A stretch of 64,000 nucleotides of DNA, taken from NCBI RefSeq assembly GCF_002265875.1, contig NZ_NPFA01000003.1, positions 170,075-234,074 of the forward strand. Direction: 5' to 3'. Positions 30,816 to 39,564 of this stretch are shown piece by piece. The translations under genes were made by a program, and so were the position numbers. Under the pieces are notes generated by a model, which was given only the letters and a program-made list of their open reading frames with translations, was not told where the DNA came from and did no database searches. Each line of letters starts with the position of its first letter. Positions within the stretch are counted from its first letter, which is position 1. The DNA is from Marinococcus halophilus. GTDB lineage: Bacteria; Bacillota; Bacilli; Bacillales; Marinococcaceae.

Positions 30816-31244
30816 ATGGCACATAATGACGACTGCATTTTCTGCAAGATAGCAGCCGGAGACATCCCCGCTTCTGTCGTTTACGAAGATGAAGAACTTC
30901 TGGCTTTCATGGATTTGGGACAGACGACGAAAGGACATACCCTCTTAATACCAAAGGATCACCAGGAGAATATTTATGAACTCCACCCTGAAACTGCGGC
31001 GGCTCTTTTCAAAAAAGCCCCTGAGATTGCAAATGCTATAAAAGATGCCTTTCAACCGGCAGGCATGAACCTTTTAAACAACAATAACAGCGTGGCATCG
31101 CAGTCCGTTTTCCACTATCATCTTCATTTTATTCCGCGTTATACGGAGAACGATGGGTTTTCTTTTACGTTCACGGATAATAACGACCAATATACAAGCG
31201 CTGATTTAGCCGATATGGCCAAAGGGATTGCCGATCGTTTATAG
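30816..31244 (+). CDS. hit: HIT family nucleotide-binding protein
   Basis: 142 aa histidine-triad protein that hydrolyses or transfers nucleotidyl groups. The triad is HYHLHF (about 98-103) inside SQSVFHYHLHFIPRY; N-terminal CIFCKIAAGDIP has the CxxC often seen in the family. The ATG at 30816 follows AAAGGAG by 9 nt. serC follows closely, so they may be co-transcribed. Confidence 0.92.
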   Translation: MAHNDDCIFCKIAAGDIPASVVYEDEELLAFMDLGQTTKGHTLLIPKDHQENIYELHPETAAALFKKAPEIANAIKDAFQPAGMNLLNNNNSVASQSVFHYHLHFIPRYTENDGFSFTFTDNNDQYTSADLADMAKGIADRL

Positions 31245-31279
31245 AAAAATAAATATGGATGGCTAAAAGGAGAGATCAT

Positions 31280-32365
31280 ATGTCACGTGCATATAATTTT
31301 AATGCGGGACCGGCTGCCCTGCCGGACGAAGTTTTAGAAAAAGCACAAAAAGAAATGCTTGATTTCAATAATACAGGTATGAGCGTTATGGAGCTCAGCC
31401 ACCGGAGTGCTGATTATGAAGCAGTGCATAATCAGGCGCAGGAGAGGCTCCGGAGCCTGCTCGATATCCCTGAGGATTACGAGGTACTGTTTCTGCAGGG
31501 CGGAGCAAGCCTGCAGTTTTCAATGCTTCCGATGAATGTGCTCCGTGATGGAGAAACAGCAAATTACATTTTAACCGGCTCCTGGTCAGAAAAAGCGTTA
31601 AAGGAAGCAGAGATGATCGGCCAGACCCGGATCGGTGCTTCTGCCAAAGATCAGAACTACACCCACATTCCTGATATCGATACCCTGCAGCTCGACAGCC
31701 GGGACAAATACGTGCACATCACCACAAACAACACCATCTTTGGCACGCAGTGGCAGGAGCTTGATTATAACTGGCTTTCCCCAGTAGTTGCCGATATGTC
31801 GAGCGATATTTTAAGCCGTCCTGTACCGGTTTCTTCGTTTGGAGCCATTTACGCTGGGGCACAAAAAAACCTTGGCCCGTCCGGCGTTACCGTCGTTATC
31901 GTCAAAAAAGACTGGGTCAGCCAGGCTCCCGGCCACACCCCGACGCTTCTTCGCTACGACACTCATGCGGAAAAAAATTCGCTTTTCCACACTCCTCCGA
32001 CATTTGCTGTTTACCTTCTGAATGAAGTGCTCGGATGGGTTGAAGAACGCGGAGGCGTCTTTGGCATGCAGCAGCGAAACAAAGAAAAAGCTGCTCTTCT
32101 GTATGACGCTATTGACAGCAGCGGCGGGTTTTACCGCGGCCATGCCGAAACGGACAGCCGTTCTTCCATGAATGTGACATTTAATCTTCCTACGGAAGAA
32201 CTGAACAAGCAGTTTTTAACTGAAGCCAGCCAGGCCGGCTTTGTTGGGTTAAACGGCCACCGATCTGTGGGCGGCTGCCGGGCCTCCATTTATAACGCTG
32301 TATCCAAAAAAAGCTGCCAGGCTCTACAGGACTTTATGCTTAACTTCCAAAAACAGAATCAATAG
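31280..32365 (+). CDS. serC: Phosphoserine aminotransferase
   Basis: PLP enzyme of serine synthesis: phosphohydroxypyruvate plus glutamate gives phosphoserine. 361 aa, family length, with N-terminal NFNAGPAALPDEVL, the PLP-lysine block YAGAQKNLGPSGV (about 191-203) and the C-terminal GHRSVGGCRASIYNA. The ATG at 31280 has AAAAGGAG 7 nt upstream. A terminator follows. The trpP gene found near here in B. subtilis is absent. Confidence 0.96.
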   Translation: MSRAYNFNAGPAALPDEVLEKAQKEMLDFNNTGMSVMELSHRSADYEAVHNQAQERLRSLLDIPEDYEVLFLQGGASLQFSMLPMNVLRDGETANYILTGSWSEKALKEAEMIGQTRIGASAKDQNYTHIPDIDTLQLDSRDKYVHITTNNTIFGTQWQELDYNWLSPVVADMSSDILSRPVPVSSFGAIYAGAQKNLGPSGVTVVIVKKDWVSQAPGHTPTLLRYDTHAEKNSLFHTPPTFAVYLLNEVLGWVEERGGVFGMQQRNKEKAALLYDAIDSSGGFYRGHAETDSRSSMNVTFNLPTEELNKQFLTEASQAGFVGLNGHRSVGGCRASIYNAVSKKSCQALQDFMLNFQKQNQ

Positions 32366-32370
32366 GCTTT

Positions 32371-32402
32371 TAATCAGCGGTGAATACCGCTGATTATTTT
32401 TA
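32371..32402 (+). terminator. Terminator after serC
   Basis: Hairpin AATCAGCGGTGAATACCGCT/GATT with ATTTTTAT tail. Confidence 0.85.
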
Positions 32403-32541
32403 TAAAATAAAAATTTATAGACGCGCCTTCTTTCCAGACTCCAGAAACTGTTTGAAATTCTTTATTTTTTTCCTGAATTCGCCTATACTACTATTAAAGA
32501 ATAATATATTAAAAATGTATTTCAAGGAAGGAATGAGGCGG

Positions 32542-32901
32542 ATGGATTTGAAATCTCTTTTTGCCGGTATGTTCACGGGGTCGATAGCTAGCAGTTTAAT
32601 TATACTTTTTACCACGCCTGCTTCTGGCCCTGCCGTACGCCATTCCATAAAAAAATCGGAATGGACTCGCGCCGGCTTGAAATCTTCAACAAACAAATCA
32701 GCGATGGAAGACTGGCAATATGCTGCTACAGAAGGTTTTCAGGCCTTTGATGTACTGACCAAAGAAATGAAAAAAACCTATAAACGATACAAGCAGGAAG
32801 TTGAACCTGAAGTGGCCTCCATTCAGGAACAAGTGAAAGACATTTCTGAGTCCATTTCTCAATTGAATAAGCAGATCAAAAAAGAAACCCGGCGTTCCTA
32901 G
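32542..32901 (+). CDS. YtxH/YhaH-like small membrane-associated protein
   Basis: About 119 aa. One hydrophobic segment near the N-terminus (LFAGMFTGSIASSLIILFTT), then a charged coiled-coil-like tail rich in K, E and Q. This is the YtxH-type layout, and the place before hpr is that of B. subtilis yhaH. Role unknown. ATG at 32542 or 32533 are both possible: AAGGAAGGA lies just upstream of the first and 9 nt from the second. Confidence 0.65.
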   Translation: MDLKSLFAGMFTGSIASSLIILFTTPASGPAVRHSIKKSEWTRAGLKSSTNKSAMEDWQYAATEGFQAFDVLTKEMKKTYKRYKQEVEPEVASIQEQVKDISESISQLNKQIKKETRRS

Positions 32902-32940
32902 TCACTGATGACCCAGCTTATAAGAGAGGGGGTTCTTTAA

Positions 32941-33504
32941 TTGGACTCTTCATTTGATGCAAAGCAGTCGATACTATTCAGCCTTCGTGCTGCACAGTTG
33001 TCTAAAGCATTATGGAAATCGGTGGAAAAAGATTGGCAGGAATGGGTTAAACCATATGATTTAAACATTAACGAATTTCAAATTCTGTGGGTAGCGCACC
33101 AATTAGAGGGCGCTTCTGTTTCAGGAATTGCGAAGTTCGGCGTTATGCACGTCTCAACAGCGTTTAATTTTTCCAAAAAGCTTGAGGATCGCAGCCTATT
33201 AAAATTTTCGAAAAAGACAAATGATAAGCGTAATACGTACATTGAGCTTACAGAAGATGGGGAAAACCTGCTTCTCTCTATTCTCGAGTCCTACGAAAAA
33301 GAGACGTTTCAGGTTTCTGAAGGAGCCCTTCCCATCAAAGACCTTTATGGAAAGTTTCCCGAGTTTTCTGAACTTATGACTATCGTGCGCTACATTTACG
33401 GGGAAGAATTCATGCATCTGTTTGAAGAGTCCCTCCAGTCTTTTGAAAGTGATTTTATGGATAAAGACGGTGCATTGCTTCCGGCGGACAGATCTGCCAA
33501 ATAA
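32941..33504 (+). CDS. hpr: MarR-family transition-state regulator Hpr (ScoC)
   Basis: 187 aa. Winged-helix MarR domain (about 15-120), with recognition region [25 protein letters not shown] (split here for length by position 60-84) and wing [14 protein letters not shown]. In B. subtilis, Hpr represses extracellular protease genes and others in the transition to stationary phase. The TTG start at 32941 has GAGGGGG 8 nt upstream; no ATG is available there. Its place before prsA is conserved. Confidence 0.9.
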   Translation: MDSSFDAKQSILFSLRAAQLSKALWKSVEKDWQEWVKPYDLNINEFQILWVAHQLEGASVSGIAKFGVMHVSTAFNFSKKLEDRSLLKFSKKTNDKRNTYIELTEDGENLLLSILESYEKETFQVSEGALPIKDLYGKFPEFSELMTIVRYIYGEEFMHLFEESLQSFESDFMDKDGALLPADRSAK

Positions 33505-33572
33505 ACCTCTTACAGGCCACCTGCTCTATTCAGGCGTACTGCGTTAGTATATAGGCTTCTTTTCTCTTCTGT

Positions 33573-33612
33573 AGGACGAATTGTTAGAAATTTCGTTCTA
33601 TATATTTTTTTT
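33573..33612 (+). terminator. Terminator after hpr
   Basis: Hairpin AGGACGAA/TTCGTTCT with T8 tail. Confidence 0.75.
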
Positions 33613-33688
33613 ATAACCCTATTGATTTTTTCTTCTGTTGGTATTACATTATTCAAAGTTGGGGTTTGGAGAGAGAGGAGGCCGTCGC

Positions 33689-34237
33689 ATGAATTGCTGG
33701 AAATCAGTGAATCTACGAAAAGAAAACAACACAACAAAAATGACAATCATGTCGGTAGGATTTTCCTTTTTAACTTTTATGTTTACTTTTTTAATCTTCA
33801 GTTCGATCCATCCAGAGACGCAGCTCAAAGGCATCGGACTAGGAGTTCTTCTTTTAATAATGCTCAGTCTTTACCCTCTGCATTCAATTTTGCACGCCGT
33901 ACCACTCTGGATGATTGGTATCGCTACAACCTGGAAATTTGACCGAAACCGCAGGAAGCAGCTTCCTGTGATTAAATACAGCTTCAGTAAACCCGTATCG
34001 AGAAATATGTATGTCGCGGCTATGCTCAGTCCTTTCGTGATACTTGGAACAGCAAGTATTGCCGGGGCCGTGCTTATGCCGGGCTACATGCATTATTTTC
34101 TAATTGTTTTTTCTTTAAACAGCGGCATGGCTATCCATGATTTTGCGTTTATCCGCCAGCTGGTGAGGGCTCCAAAGCACTGTACAGTGGAACGCAAGCT
34201 TGACGGCATGGATATTGTGCTTAAACAGCCTTCATAA
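33689..34237 (+). CDS. DUF3267-like membrane protein, zincin site degenerate
   Basis: 182 aa with about four membrane segments. The second ends YPLHSILHAVPLW, where DUF3267 putative zinc peptidases have an HExxH-like site; here the Glu is Ser (H-S-I-L-H), so protease activity is doubtful. Another helix carries GMAIHDFAFI. The ATG at 33689 has GAGAGGAGG 7 nt upstream. A family call from layout and these motifs only. It ends at a strong terminator. Confidence 0.6.
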   Translation: MNCWKSVNLRKENNTTKMTIMSVGFSFLTFMFTFLIFSSIHPETQLKGIGLGVLLLIMLSLYPLHSILHAVPLWMIGIATTWKFDRNRRKQLPVIKYSFSKPVSRNMYVAAMLSPFVILGTASIAGAVLMPGYMHYFLIVFSLNSGMAIHDFAFIRQLVRAPKHCTVERKLDGMDIVLKQPS

Positions 34238-34242
34238 ATAAA

Positions 34243-34280
34243 AGCGGCCCCGGCGCGAGACAAAGCGCCGGGGTCTTTTT
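34243..34280. terminator. Two-way terminator
   Basis: Strong GC hairpin CCCCGGCGC/GCGCCGGGG, with T6 on the plus side and TTTTATTTAT on the minus side, between convergent genes. Confidence 0.92.
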
Positions 34281-34849
34281 TATCTGCCTACGGTGAAGAC
34301 AATTTCATCTTCTTCAAGGTTAACTTTGTCCGCCCTTACTGTATATTCTTCATCCTCACTCCACTGATCAAGCCTTATTCTGATTGTTTCTTCTTCAGGA
34401 TTAATCTGGACGAATTCCGGAAATTCTGACTGGCTCTGCACTACCGTTAATACTTCCGGCCCCGGAAGCGGCAAGCCAGCAATGGAGAAATCCTCTTTCC
34501 GTAATTCAATATTTCCATTTTCTAAAGCCTCTGGCACAAAACTAAGTTCAATATCAATTTCGCGTCCCAGAAGCTCGAGCGCAGATACAATCTTAAACTG
34601 GCCATTTTCCACTACTAAGTCGGCTCTTTCATTTTCCATTTCTGCTTCTAGAATGTTATTTACCTGGGCAGAATCTGTTTCTCCGGTAAAGTACGGCTGG
34701 AAATCTTCCTCTTCGGAAATCTGCTGTTCTGTTTCTGTGGACCCGCTTTCCTGGTCCAGGGAAACCCACCAGAAGACGAGAGCACCTATGACAATAACGT
34801 TGATGGCTAATAGCAGGATGAATAAAATTTTCCATATGTTCCGCGACAA
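34280..34849 (-). CDS. YpmS-like (DUF2140) membrane-anchored protein
   Basis: 189 aa: an N-terminal membrane anchor (about 6-29), then an acidic external domain with the DUF2140 pattern (NILEAEMENERADLVVENG, and LPGPEVLTVV). Function unknown in the family; in B. subtilis ypmS is elsewhere. The TTG start at 34849 has AAAAGGAG 9 nt upstream. Single gene. Confidence 0.72.
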   Translation of the reverse strand: MSRNIWKILFILLLAINVIVIGALVFWWVSLDQESGSTETEQQISEEEDFQPYFTGETDSAQVNNILEAEMENERADLVVENGQFKIVSALELLGREIDIELSFVPEALENGNIELRKEDFSIAGLPLPGPEVLTVVQSQSEFPEFVQINPEEETIRIRLDQWSEDEEYTVRADKVNLEEDEIVFTVGR

Positions 34850-35010
34850 GCAGATCCACTCCTTTTTCTTGTAACAACTGCTTTTTTACTATATCATGTT
34901 CGGCAAAAACGTTATAGATATAATATCTTTTTTCTCTGTGCTTCCGGGTTCTGCCTATCTTTTTCTCTTATGATTTGTTATGGTAGTATCGTTAGGAATG
35001 GGGGAATTCT

Positions 35011-35196
35011 ATGTTTATACTTTTCTTTATTGTGTTCGCTGTTGCTTATCTGTTCATCATGAACTCCATGACCAATAAGTTTGTTACCCAGCGGGAAGTT
35101 CCGGATGAAAAACAGCCGAAGGTCTTCAATACTATCAATGTGCTCGTAACCATCCTGCTTGTTTCTTCGTACGTTGAACTTCTTTTGGCAGCCTGA
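35011..35196 (+). CDS. Small two-pass membrane protein, unknown
   Basis: 61 aa with two hydrophobic segments (about 1-18 and 41-60) joined by a polar loop (TNKFVTQREVPDEKQPK). ATG with GGGGG 6 nt upstream, and a perfect terminator 16 nt after the stop, which supports a real gene. I do not recognise the family. It sits just before prsA. Confidence 0.6.
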   Translation: MFILFFIVFAVAYLFIMNSMTNKFVTQREVPDEKQPKVFNTINVLVTILLVSSYVELLLAA

Positions 35197-35212
35197 AGCT
35201 GAGAATTTTTTT

Positions 35213-35242
35213 CCTATTGTATAATACAATAGGATTTTTTTT
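35213..35242 (+). terminator. Terminator before prsA
   Basis: Perfect hairpin CCTATTGTATAATACAATAGG followed by T8. Confidence 0.9.
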
Positions 35243-35273
35243 ACATTAATCGACATTTTTAAACTTTTTAATA

Positions 35274-35282
35274 TGGTACAAT
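35274..35282 (+). promoter_or_regulatory. Extended -10 promoter of prsA
   Basis: TGGTACAAT: TACAAT with TG one base before it, 37 nt before the start codon. No good -35 box at the right distance. Confidence 0.55.
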
Positions 35283-35319
35283 ATTGGGGTAGCACGAACA
35301 TACATAGGGAGCTGGAGAA

Positions 35320-36243
35320 ATGAAAAAATATATTTTTATGGCCGCAGGGATCAGTAGTGCCCTTTTGCTTGCATCCTGCAGCAACGAAGGCAGTGCAGCG
35401 GGAGACGGCGCGATTGTTGAAGTGAACGGCGAAAGTATTTCTGAGCAGGATTTGATGGAAGACTTGAAGGACAACTACGGCGAAGGTGCTTTAAACAATC
35501 TTATCCAGCAAAAAATATTAAATGATAAAGCCGAGGAGCTGGACATTTCAGACAAACAAGTAACCAAGGAATTCAAGTCTATGAAAGAGCAGTATGGCAT
35601 AGATGATAACGACCAATTCCTTCAAACCATCCAGGAAAATATGGGCGTTTCGGTCGAGAGCGTTAAAGCTTTCAAGGAGCAATATGTAAAACCGCAGATT
35701 GTGGTCGATGAGCTTGGGTCCCAGGATGTTGAGGTAACCGAAAAAGAAATGAAAAACTACTACGAAGAAAATAAAGACGATCTTGTCCAGGTCGAAGCTA
35801 GCCACATTCTCGTAGATAGTGAAGAAAAAGCAAACGAAATCATCAAAAAGCTCGAAGAAGGCGCAGATTTTGCTGAGCTTGCAAAAGAAAAGTCCATCGA
35901 TACTGCTTCCGGTGAAAGCGGCGGTGAGCTTGGTTATTTTGGCAAAGGCGAAATGACGGAAGCTTTCGAGGAAGCTGCTTTTAACATGGAGACAGACTCC
36001 ATTTCCGAAGAGCCTGTGGAAACAGAGCACGGCTTCCATGTAATTAATGTTACCGGTAAAAAGGAAAGTTATAAGGAATTGAAAGATGATATCAGGGAAA
36101 CACTTCAAGCAGAAGAACAAAAAGACGGTCAGCAGGTGCTGAATGAATTAATGCAGGACGCTGAGATCAACGTCGAAGACGAAGATTACAAAGACTGGGT
36201 TCAGACGTTCACTGAAGCAAGTGAAGAGAGTTCAGGGAACTAA
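35320..36243 (+). CDS. prsA: Foldase lipoprotein PrsA
   Basis: Extracytoplasmic peptidyl-prolyl isomerase that folds exported proteins. 307 aa, very acidic. Lipobox LLASC with Cys20 as the lipid site; N-terminal and C-terminal chaperone segments flank a parvulin (PPIC) domain (about 157-250, EASHILVDSEEKANEI and GGELGYFGKGEM). Its own promoter and terminator. The secretion stress kinase gene cssS converges on it. Confidence 0.95.
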   Translation: MKKYIFMAAGISSALLLASCSNEGSAAGDGAIVEVNGESISEQDLMEDLKDNYGEGALNNLIQQKILNDKAEELDISDKQVTKEFKSMKEQYGIDDNDQFLQTIQENMGVSVESVKAFKEQYVKPQIVVDELGSQDVEVTEKEMKNYYEENKDDLVQVEASHILVDSEEKANEIIKKLEEGADFAELAKEKSIDTASGESGGELGYFGKGEMTEAFEEAAFNMETDSISEEPVETEHGFHVINVTGKKESYKELKDDIRETLQAEEQKDGQQVLNELMQDAEINVEDEDYKDWVQTFTEASEESSGN

Positions 36244-36254
36244 CAGTTTGCCGC

Positions 36255-36288
36255 AAAAAAACCGGGGCGATTACGCCTCGGTTTTTTG
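36255..36288. terminator. Two-way terminator of prsA and cssS
   Basis: Hairpin AACCGGGGCG/CGCCTCGGTT with T-runs on both strands. On the minus side it overlaps the cssS stop at 36271. Confidence 0.88.
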
Positions 36289-37650
36289 TGTCTCTATTTC
36301 ATTTTCTGCAGGAAGAATGATGGTAAACCTGACGCCCGCCTCCGTATTGGCTGCCTCTTTTGATGCTCCGTGCAGCTCCGCAATCTGGCTTACAATCGCA
36401 AGACCGAGCCCGAACTGCCCTTTGTTTCCTTTCCGGAATGGCGTGAAGATATATTCAAGTTCTTCCTCATTTATGTTTTCCCCGTTATTTTCCACGGTGA
36501 TTTTCACTTGGCCTCCTGCATCCTTTTCCGCTTTAATCCAAATACTGTCCTCTGCGTAACGAAGCGCGTTTTCCACTAAATTTTCAAGCAGCACCCGCAT
36601 ATGCTCAGCATCTGCATACATACGTACGCTTGCTCCTTCGATATAAAAGCGGATGTCGCTACGCTGAAGTCGAAAGCGTTCTTCAATCGCATAAGCCAGT
36701 TTGCCGAATATGATTTCTTCATGCTCAATCGCCTCTGTTTTAAGCGAATCAAGCTTCGTATAATACAGCATATCCCTAACCCTTTTATCCATGCGGTTCG
36801 CTTCATCAATGATGACGTCCATCGTTTTTTCCATGTCTTTTTTCGGCAGAATACCGTCTTTAACGGACTGCGCATAGGATTTAACAACCATTATCGGTGT
36901 CTTAAGTTCATGAGAAGCATGCTGGATAAATGTTTTTTGCGAGTTGTCATACCGGATTAAATTCTGCCGCATCCGTTCAAACTGCTCGGACAGCTTCTGA
37001 AAGTCCTGGTCCCCTTTCCAGTTGAACGGCTCCCGCCAATTCCTTTCAGCGATCTGTTCAAAACGGTTCCCAAGCACGCGCAGAGGCTGCCGCAGATAGC
37101 GCTTTAGCCAGATCGCCGGCAGCAGGCTTACGACACTTGTGATAAGCAGTATGTACACCAGACGTGTCCACAGACGATTCACCATTGTGTCTCTGTACGT
37201 ATCCCACATGTAGGAAATTTGAAATGCTTCTTCTCCGTCCGATTCCACTTTTGTAATAACGTAAAACAGGGTAGCGTCGTTAAACGTAAGTTCATACCGC
37301 TCCCGCTCCGCATTTTGGTTGCCGGCATTTTCAAGCATTTCTTTTTCTACTTCCGCCGGCGGACGCGGCTCCCCGCTGACCGTTTCGTTTTCAGTAACAA
37401 ACACGTGTCCTACCGAGCGCTCCGCTTCCCGTCTTTCAATAAAATCCAGATCATCTGATTCCGGAGGAGTAAAATAATCACTCAGCGGGTTAACGAGCTG
37501 GGCTTGTTCTTCTTCAATAATCCGGTACGTTTCTTCTGTCAGTGTCCCCCGGATTGAAATAGGATACACAATGATGACTGTCAAGCCGACCAGGACAATA
37601 ATGGCAATAAAAGAGAGCCAAATGCGCTGGGTTAAATTCACTTTCATCAT
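36271..37650 (-). CDS. cssS: CssS-like sensor histidine kinase
   Basis: 459 aa. Membrane segment about 12-32, external sensor domain about 33-165, second segment about 166-186, HAMP, then HisKA with HASHELKTPIMV (His near 245) and HATPase (ENLVENALRYA, FGLGLAIV). It shares with B. subtilis CssS the ETYxxIExEQ start of the sensor domain, xPAIWLxxYL after the second segment and YxQSxKDGIxPKxD after the H-box. CssS senses misfolded exported protein. The ATG overlaps the cssR stop with a poor ribosome site, so translation is coupled. Confidence 0.8.
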   Translation of the reverse strand: MMKVNLTQRIWLSFIAIIVLVGLTVIIVYPISIRGTLTEETYRIIEEEQAQLVNPLSDYFTPPESDDLDFIERREAERSVGHVFVTENETVSGEPRPPAEVEKEMLENAGNQNAERERYELTFNDATLFYVITKVESDGEEAFQISYMWDTYRDTMVNRLWTRLVYILLITSVVSLLPAIWLKRYLRQPLRVLGNRFEQIAERNWREPFNWKGDQDFQKLSEQFERMRQNLIRYDNSQKTFIQHASHELKTPIMVVKSYAQSVKDGILPKKDMEKTMDVIIDEANRMDKRVRDMLYYTKLDSLKTEAIEHEEIIFGKLAYAIEERFRLQRSDIRFYIEGASVRMYADAEHMRVLLENLVENALRYAEDSIWIKAEKDAGGQVKITVENNGENINEEELEYIFTPFRKGNKGQFGLGLAIVSQIAELHGASKEAANTEAGVRFTIILPAENEIETQKTEA

Positions 37651-38336
37651 GACGGCAGAACACGATACCCATATCCATACAGCGTTTCCAGATGAATTCT
37701 CGGCATTTTCTTCCGGACTCTCCGCACTACGTCATCCACGGCGCGTTCAGAGCCGAAATAGTTTTCTCCCCACACATGCTCAATAATATCTTCCCTCGAC
37801 AAAGCTTTGCCTACCTCCTCGGTCAAAAGCAGAATTAAATCCATCTCCTTTGTGGTTAATTCGATATGGGTATCGTTATTTTCAGCATCCGTTACCGTAC
37901 GTGCTTCCGGATCGATATAATAATTGTTTACTTCTGTCCTTCTTGTCTCGGTCTGGGACTCCCCGTAAATACGGGATAACAGCTTTTTGGCACGGATAAT
38001 CAATTCCTGGGGCAAAAATGGCTTCGCCAGGTAGTCATCGCTTCCCATCTCAAGGCCAAGCACCCGGTCAAGATCCTGATCTCTCGCGGAAATAAAAATC
38101 ACCGGCACTTCCCCTTTTTTAGAAGAACGAATTTCTTTTAGTATTTGATAGCCATCCGTACCCGGCAGCATAATATCGAGCACCCACAGATGCGGCGGGT
38201 CTTCTTTAGCCTCCAGGGCTTCTGTGCCATTATCAAATACGGTCACTTCCCACCCCTCTTTTTCCATGTAAGGCTTCAACACCCCGGAAAGGTTTTCTTC
38301 ATCTTCCACTAAATAAATTGTATATGCAGTCGTCAT
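37647..38336 (-). CDS. cssR: CssR-like response regulator
   Basis: 229 aa OmpR-type regulator. Receiver domain about 5-118 (YLVEDEENL acidic pair, VLDIMLPGTDG with the phosphorylated Asp near 54, ISARD, YLAKPF) and winged-helix DNA-binding domain about 130-228 (HIELTTKEMDLILLL, RAVDDVVRRVRKKM). Paired with cssS; the likely targets would be HtrA-type proteases, none of which is in the window. ATG with GGAAGGAA upstream. Confidence 0.82.
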   Translation of the reverse strand: MTTAYTIYLVEDEENLSGVLKPYMEKEGWEVTVFDNGTEALEAKEDPPHLWVLDIMLPGTDGYQILKEIRSSKKGEVPVIFISARDQDLDRVLGLEMGSDDYLAKPFLPQELIIRAKKLLSRIYGESQTETRRTEVNNYYIDPEARTVTDAENNDTHIELTTKEMDLILLLTEEVGKALSREDIIEHVWGENYFGSERAVDDVVRRVRKKMPRIHLETLYGYGYRVLPS

Positions 38337-38448
38337 ATATCTCGTTCCTTCCTATGAAGATACGTATTCGTCTGCTATTATCGTAGCAGTATTATTACTC
38401 AGACGCCACTTTCATCTGTATTAGACGGTATTTATGTACCAGCGTTTC

Positions 38449-38490
38449 TAAAAAAGAAAGCCGCACTGCTTACCTGCAGGCGGCTTTTCA
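38449..38490 (-). terminator. Terminator after yidC
   Basis: Minus-strand hairpin AAAGCCGC/GCGGCTTT followed by CTTTTTTAG. Confidence 0.8.
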
Positions 38491-38493
38491 TGG

Positions 38494-39258
38494 TTACGTT
38501 GTGGTTTTTTCCTGCTGGTTCTGCTCCATTTTTTCTTTGCGTTTCGTGAAAACGAGTGTCTGGAAAATCATGAACACACCACCCGTCGCCCAGTAAAGAG
38601 AAAGGGCAGACGGCAAAAATATACCTGCTACAATCATCATTACCGGCATGAGCATCATAATTGGCCTCATATTCTCAGGCATGTCCTTCGCCGTAATTCT
38701 CGTTTGTAAAAACATCATCAGTCCCGCGAGAATCGGAAAAATGAAAAATGGATCGGGTTCTCCGAGGTCCACCCATAAGAAACTGTGGGCTGCCAATTCT
38801 TCTGTACGCTGAATAGCAAAGTAAAAGGCCATCAGTATTGGCATCTGCAGAAGAATAGGCAGACAGCCCATCATTGGATTTACACCCTCGTCCCGGTACA
38901 GCTTCATCATTTCCTGCTGAAGCTTTTGTGCTTCTGCCTGATTTTTAGAGCTGTATTTTTCCTGAAGTTCTTTCATTCTCGGCTGCAGCCGCTTCATGGC
39001 AATAGCACTGTTCTGCTGTTTTAAAAACAACGGAAGAAGCACGATACGAATAATAATCGTTACCACAATAATCGAAAGACCGTAGTCTCCGTTAAAAAAT
39101 TGGGCGATCGTGATTAAAAGCCACGAAAACGGGTATACAAAGAAACGATTCCAAATTCCTTCACTGTCTGCTGATATTGCTTCCTGTTCGCCTCCACAAC
39201 CGGCGAGCACTAGCATCAAAACACTTAACATTGCTATTAATTTCCACTTACTATTCAC
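38494..39258 (-). CDS. yidC: Membrane protein insertase YidC (lipoprotein type)
   Basis: Inserts membrane proteins with or without SecYEG. About 254 aa: lipobox VLAGC (Cys21), then five membrane segments. The 60KD_IMP domain has VVTIIIRIVLLPLFLKQQNSA (about 65-84) and GCLPILLQMPILMAFYFAI, with the conserved Arg in the first. The start is the GTG at 39258, AAGGAG 8 nt upstream; the GTG at 39267 touches the site. Whether it is SpoIIIJ or YqjG type cannot be told. Confidence 0.9.
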   Translation of the reverse strand: MNSKWKLIAMLSVLMLVLAGCGGEQEAISADSEGIWNRFFVYPFSWLLITIAQFFNGDYGLSIIVVTIIIRIVLLPLFLKQQNSAIAMKRLQPRMKELQEKYSSKNQAEAQKLQQEMMKLYRDEGVNPMMGCLPILLQMPILMAFYFAIQRTEELAAHSFLWVDLGEPDPFFIFPILAGLMMFLQTRITAKDMPENMRPIMMLMPVMMIVAGIFLPSALSLYWATGGVFMIFQTLVFTKRKEKMEQNQQEKTTT

Positions 39259-39293
39259 TACATTCACTCCTTCTTATTTTTCATGCTTCCAGA

Positions 39294-39563
39294 TTATGAT
39301 GAAAAATAAGAAGAGTCTTCATCATCATGCCTGCTGTCTGAAGCGTCGGGTATCTTCTTTTGTACAGTAACAAAGCGAAGAGCAGCCGCCTCAGGCACCC
39401 GGCTGTAATCGTCATAGCAGACACAGGCTTCCTCGTGATGGAGAGAATAAGCATTGGTGCTGGTGAGATGCTGGCTGACGGTCCAAAGCGTAGTGATGAG
39501 CACGCTTACAAGGAGAAGCCATTCTACCCAGTTTATTTCTGCAAACGTTTCAATAAAAAACAA
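39294..39563 (-). CDS. Small membrane protein coupled to the lytic transglycosylase
   Basis: 89 aa with one hydrophobic segment (about 13-30, WLLLVSVLITTLWTVS) and a polar tail containing EEACVCYDD and an acidic end. The TTG start has GGAGGGGGG 5 nt upstream, and this site lies inside the last codons of the transglycosylase gene, whose stop is 1 nt before the TTG. Coupled translation supports a real gene. No family recognised; a partner of the transglycosylase is inference. Confidence 0.6.
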   Translation of the reverse strand: MFFIETFAEINWVEWLLLVSVLITTLWTVSQHLTSTNAYSLHHEEACVCYDDYSRVPEAAALRFVTVQKKIPDASDSRHDDEDSSYFSS

Positions 39564-39564
39564 C

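Noticed and set aside
35548..36120. 190-aa open frame on the minus strand
   Set aside because: Antisense shadow of prsA. Its Phe-rich make-up is what reverse-read Glu/Lys codons give.
38360..38400. Inverted repeat CTGCTA/TAGCAG before cssR as an operator
   Set aside because: Only 6 bp per arm, and no known CssR site to compare it with; it may be chance.
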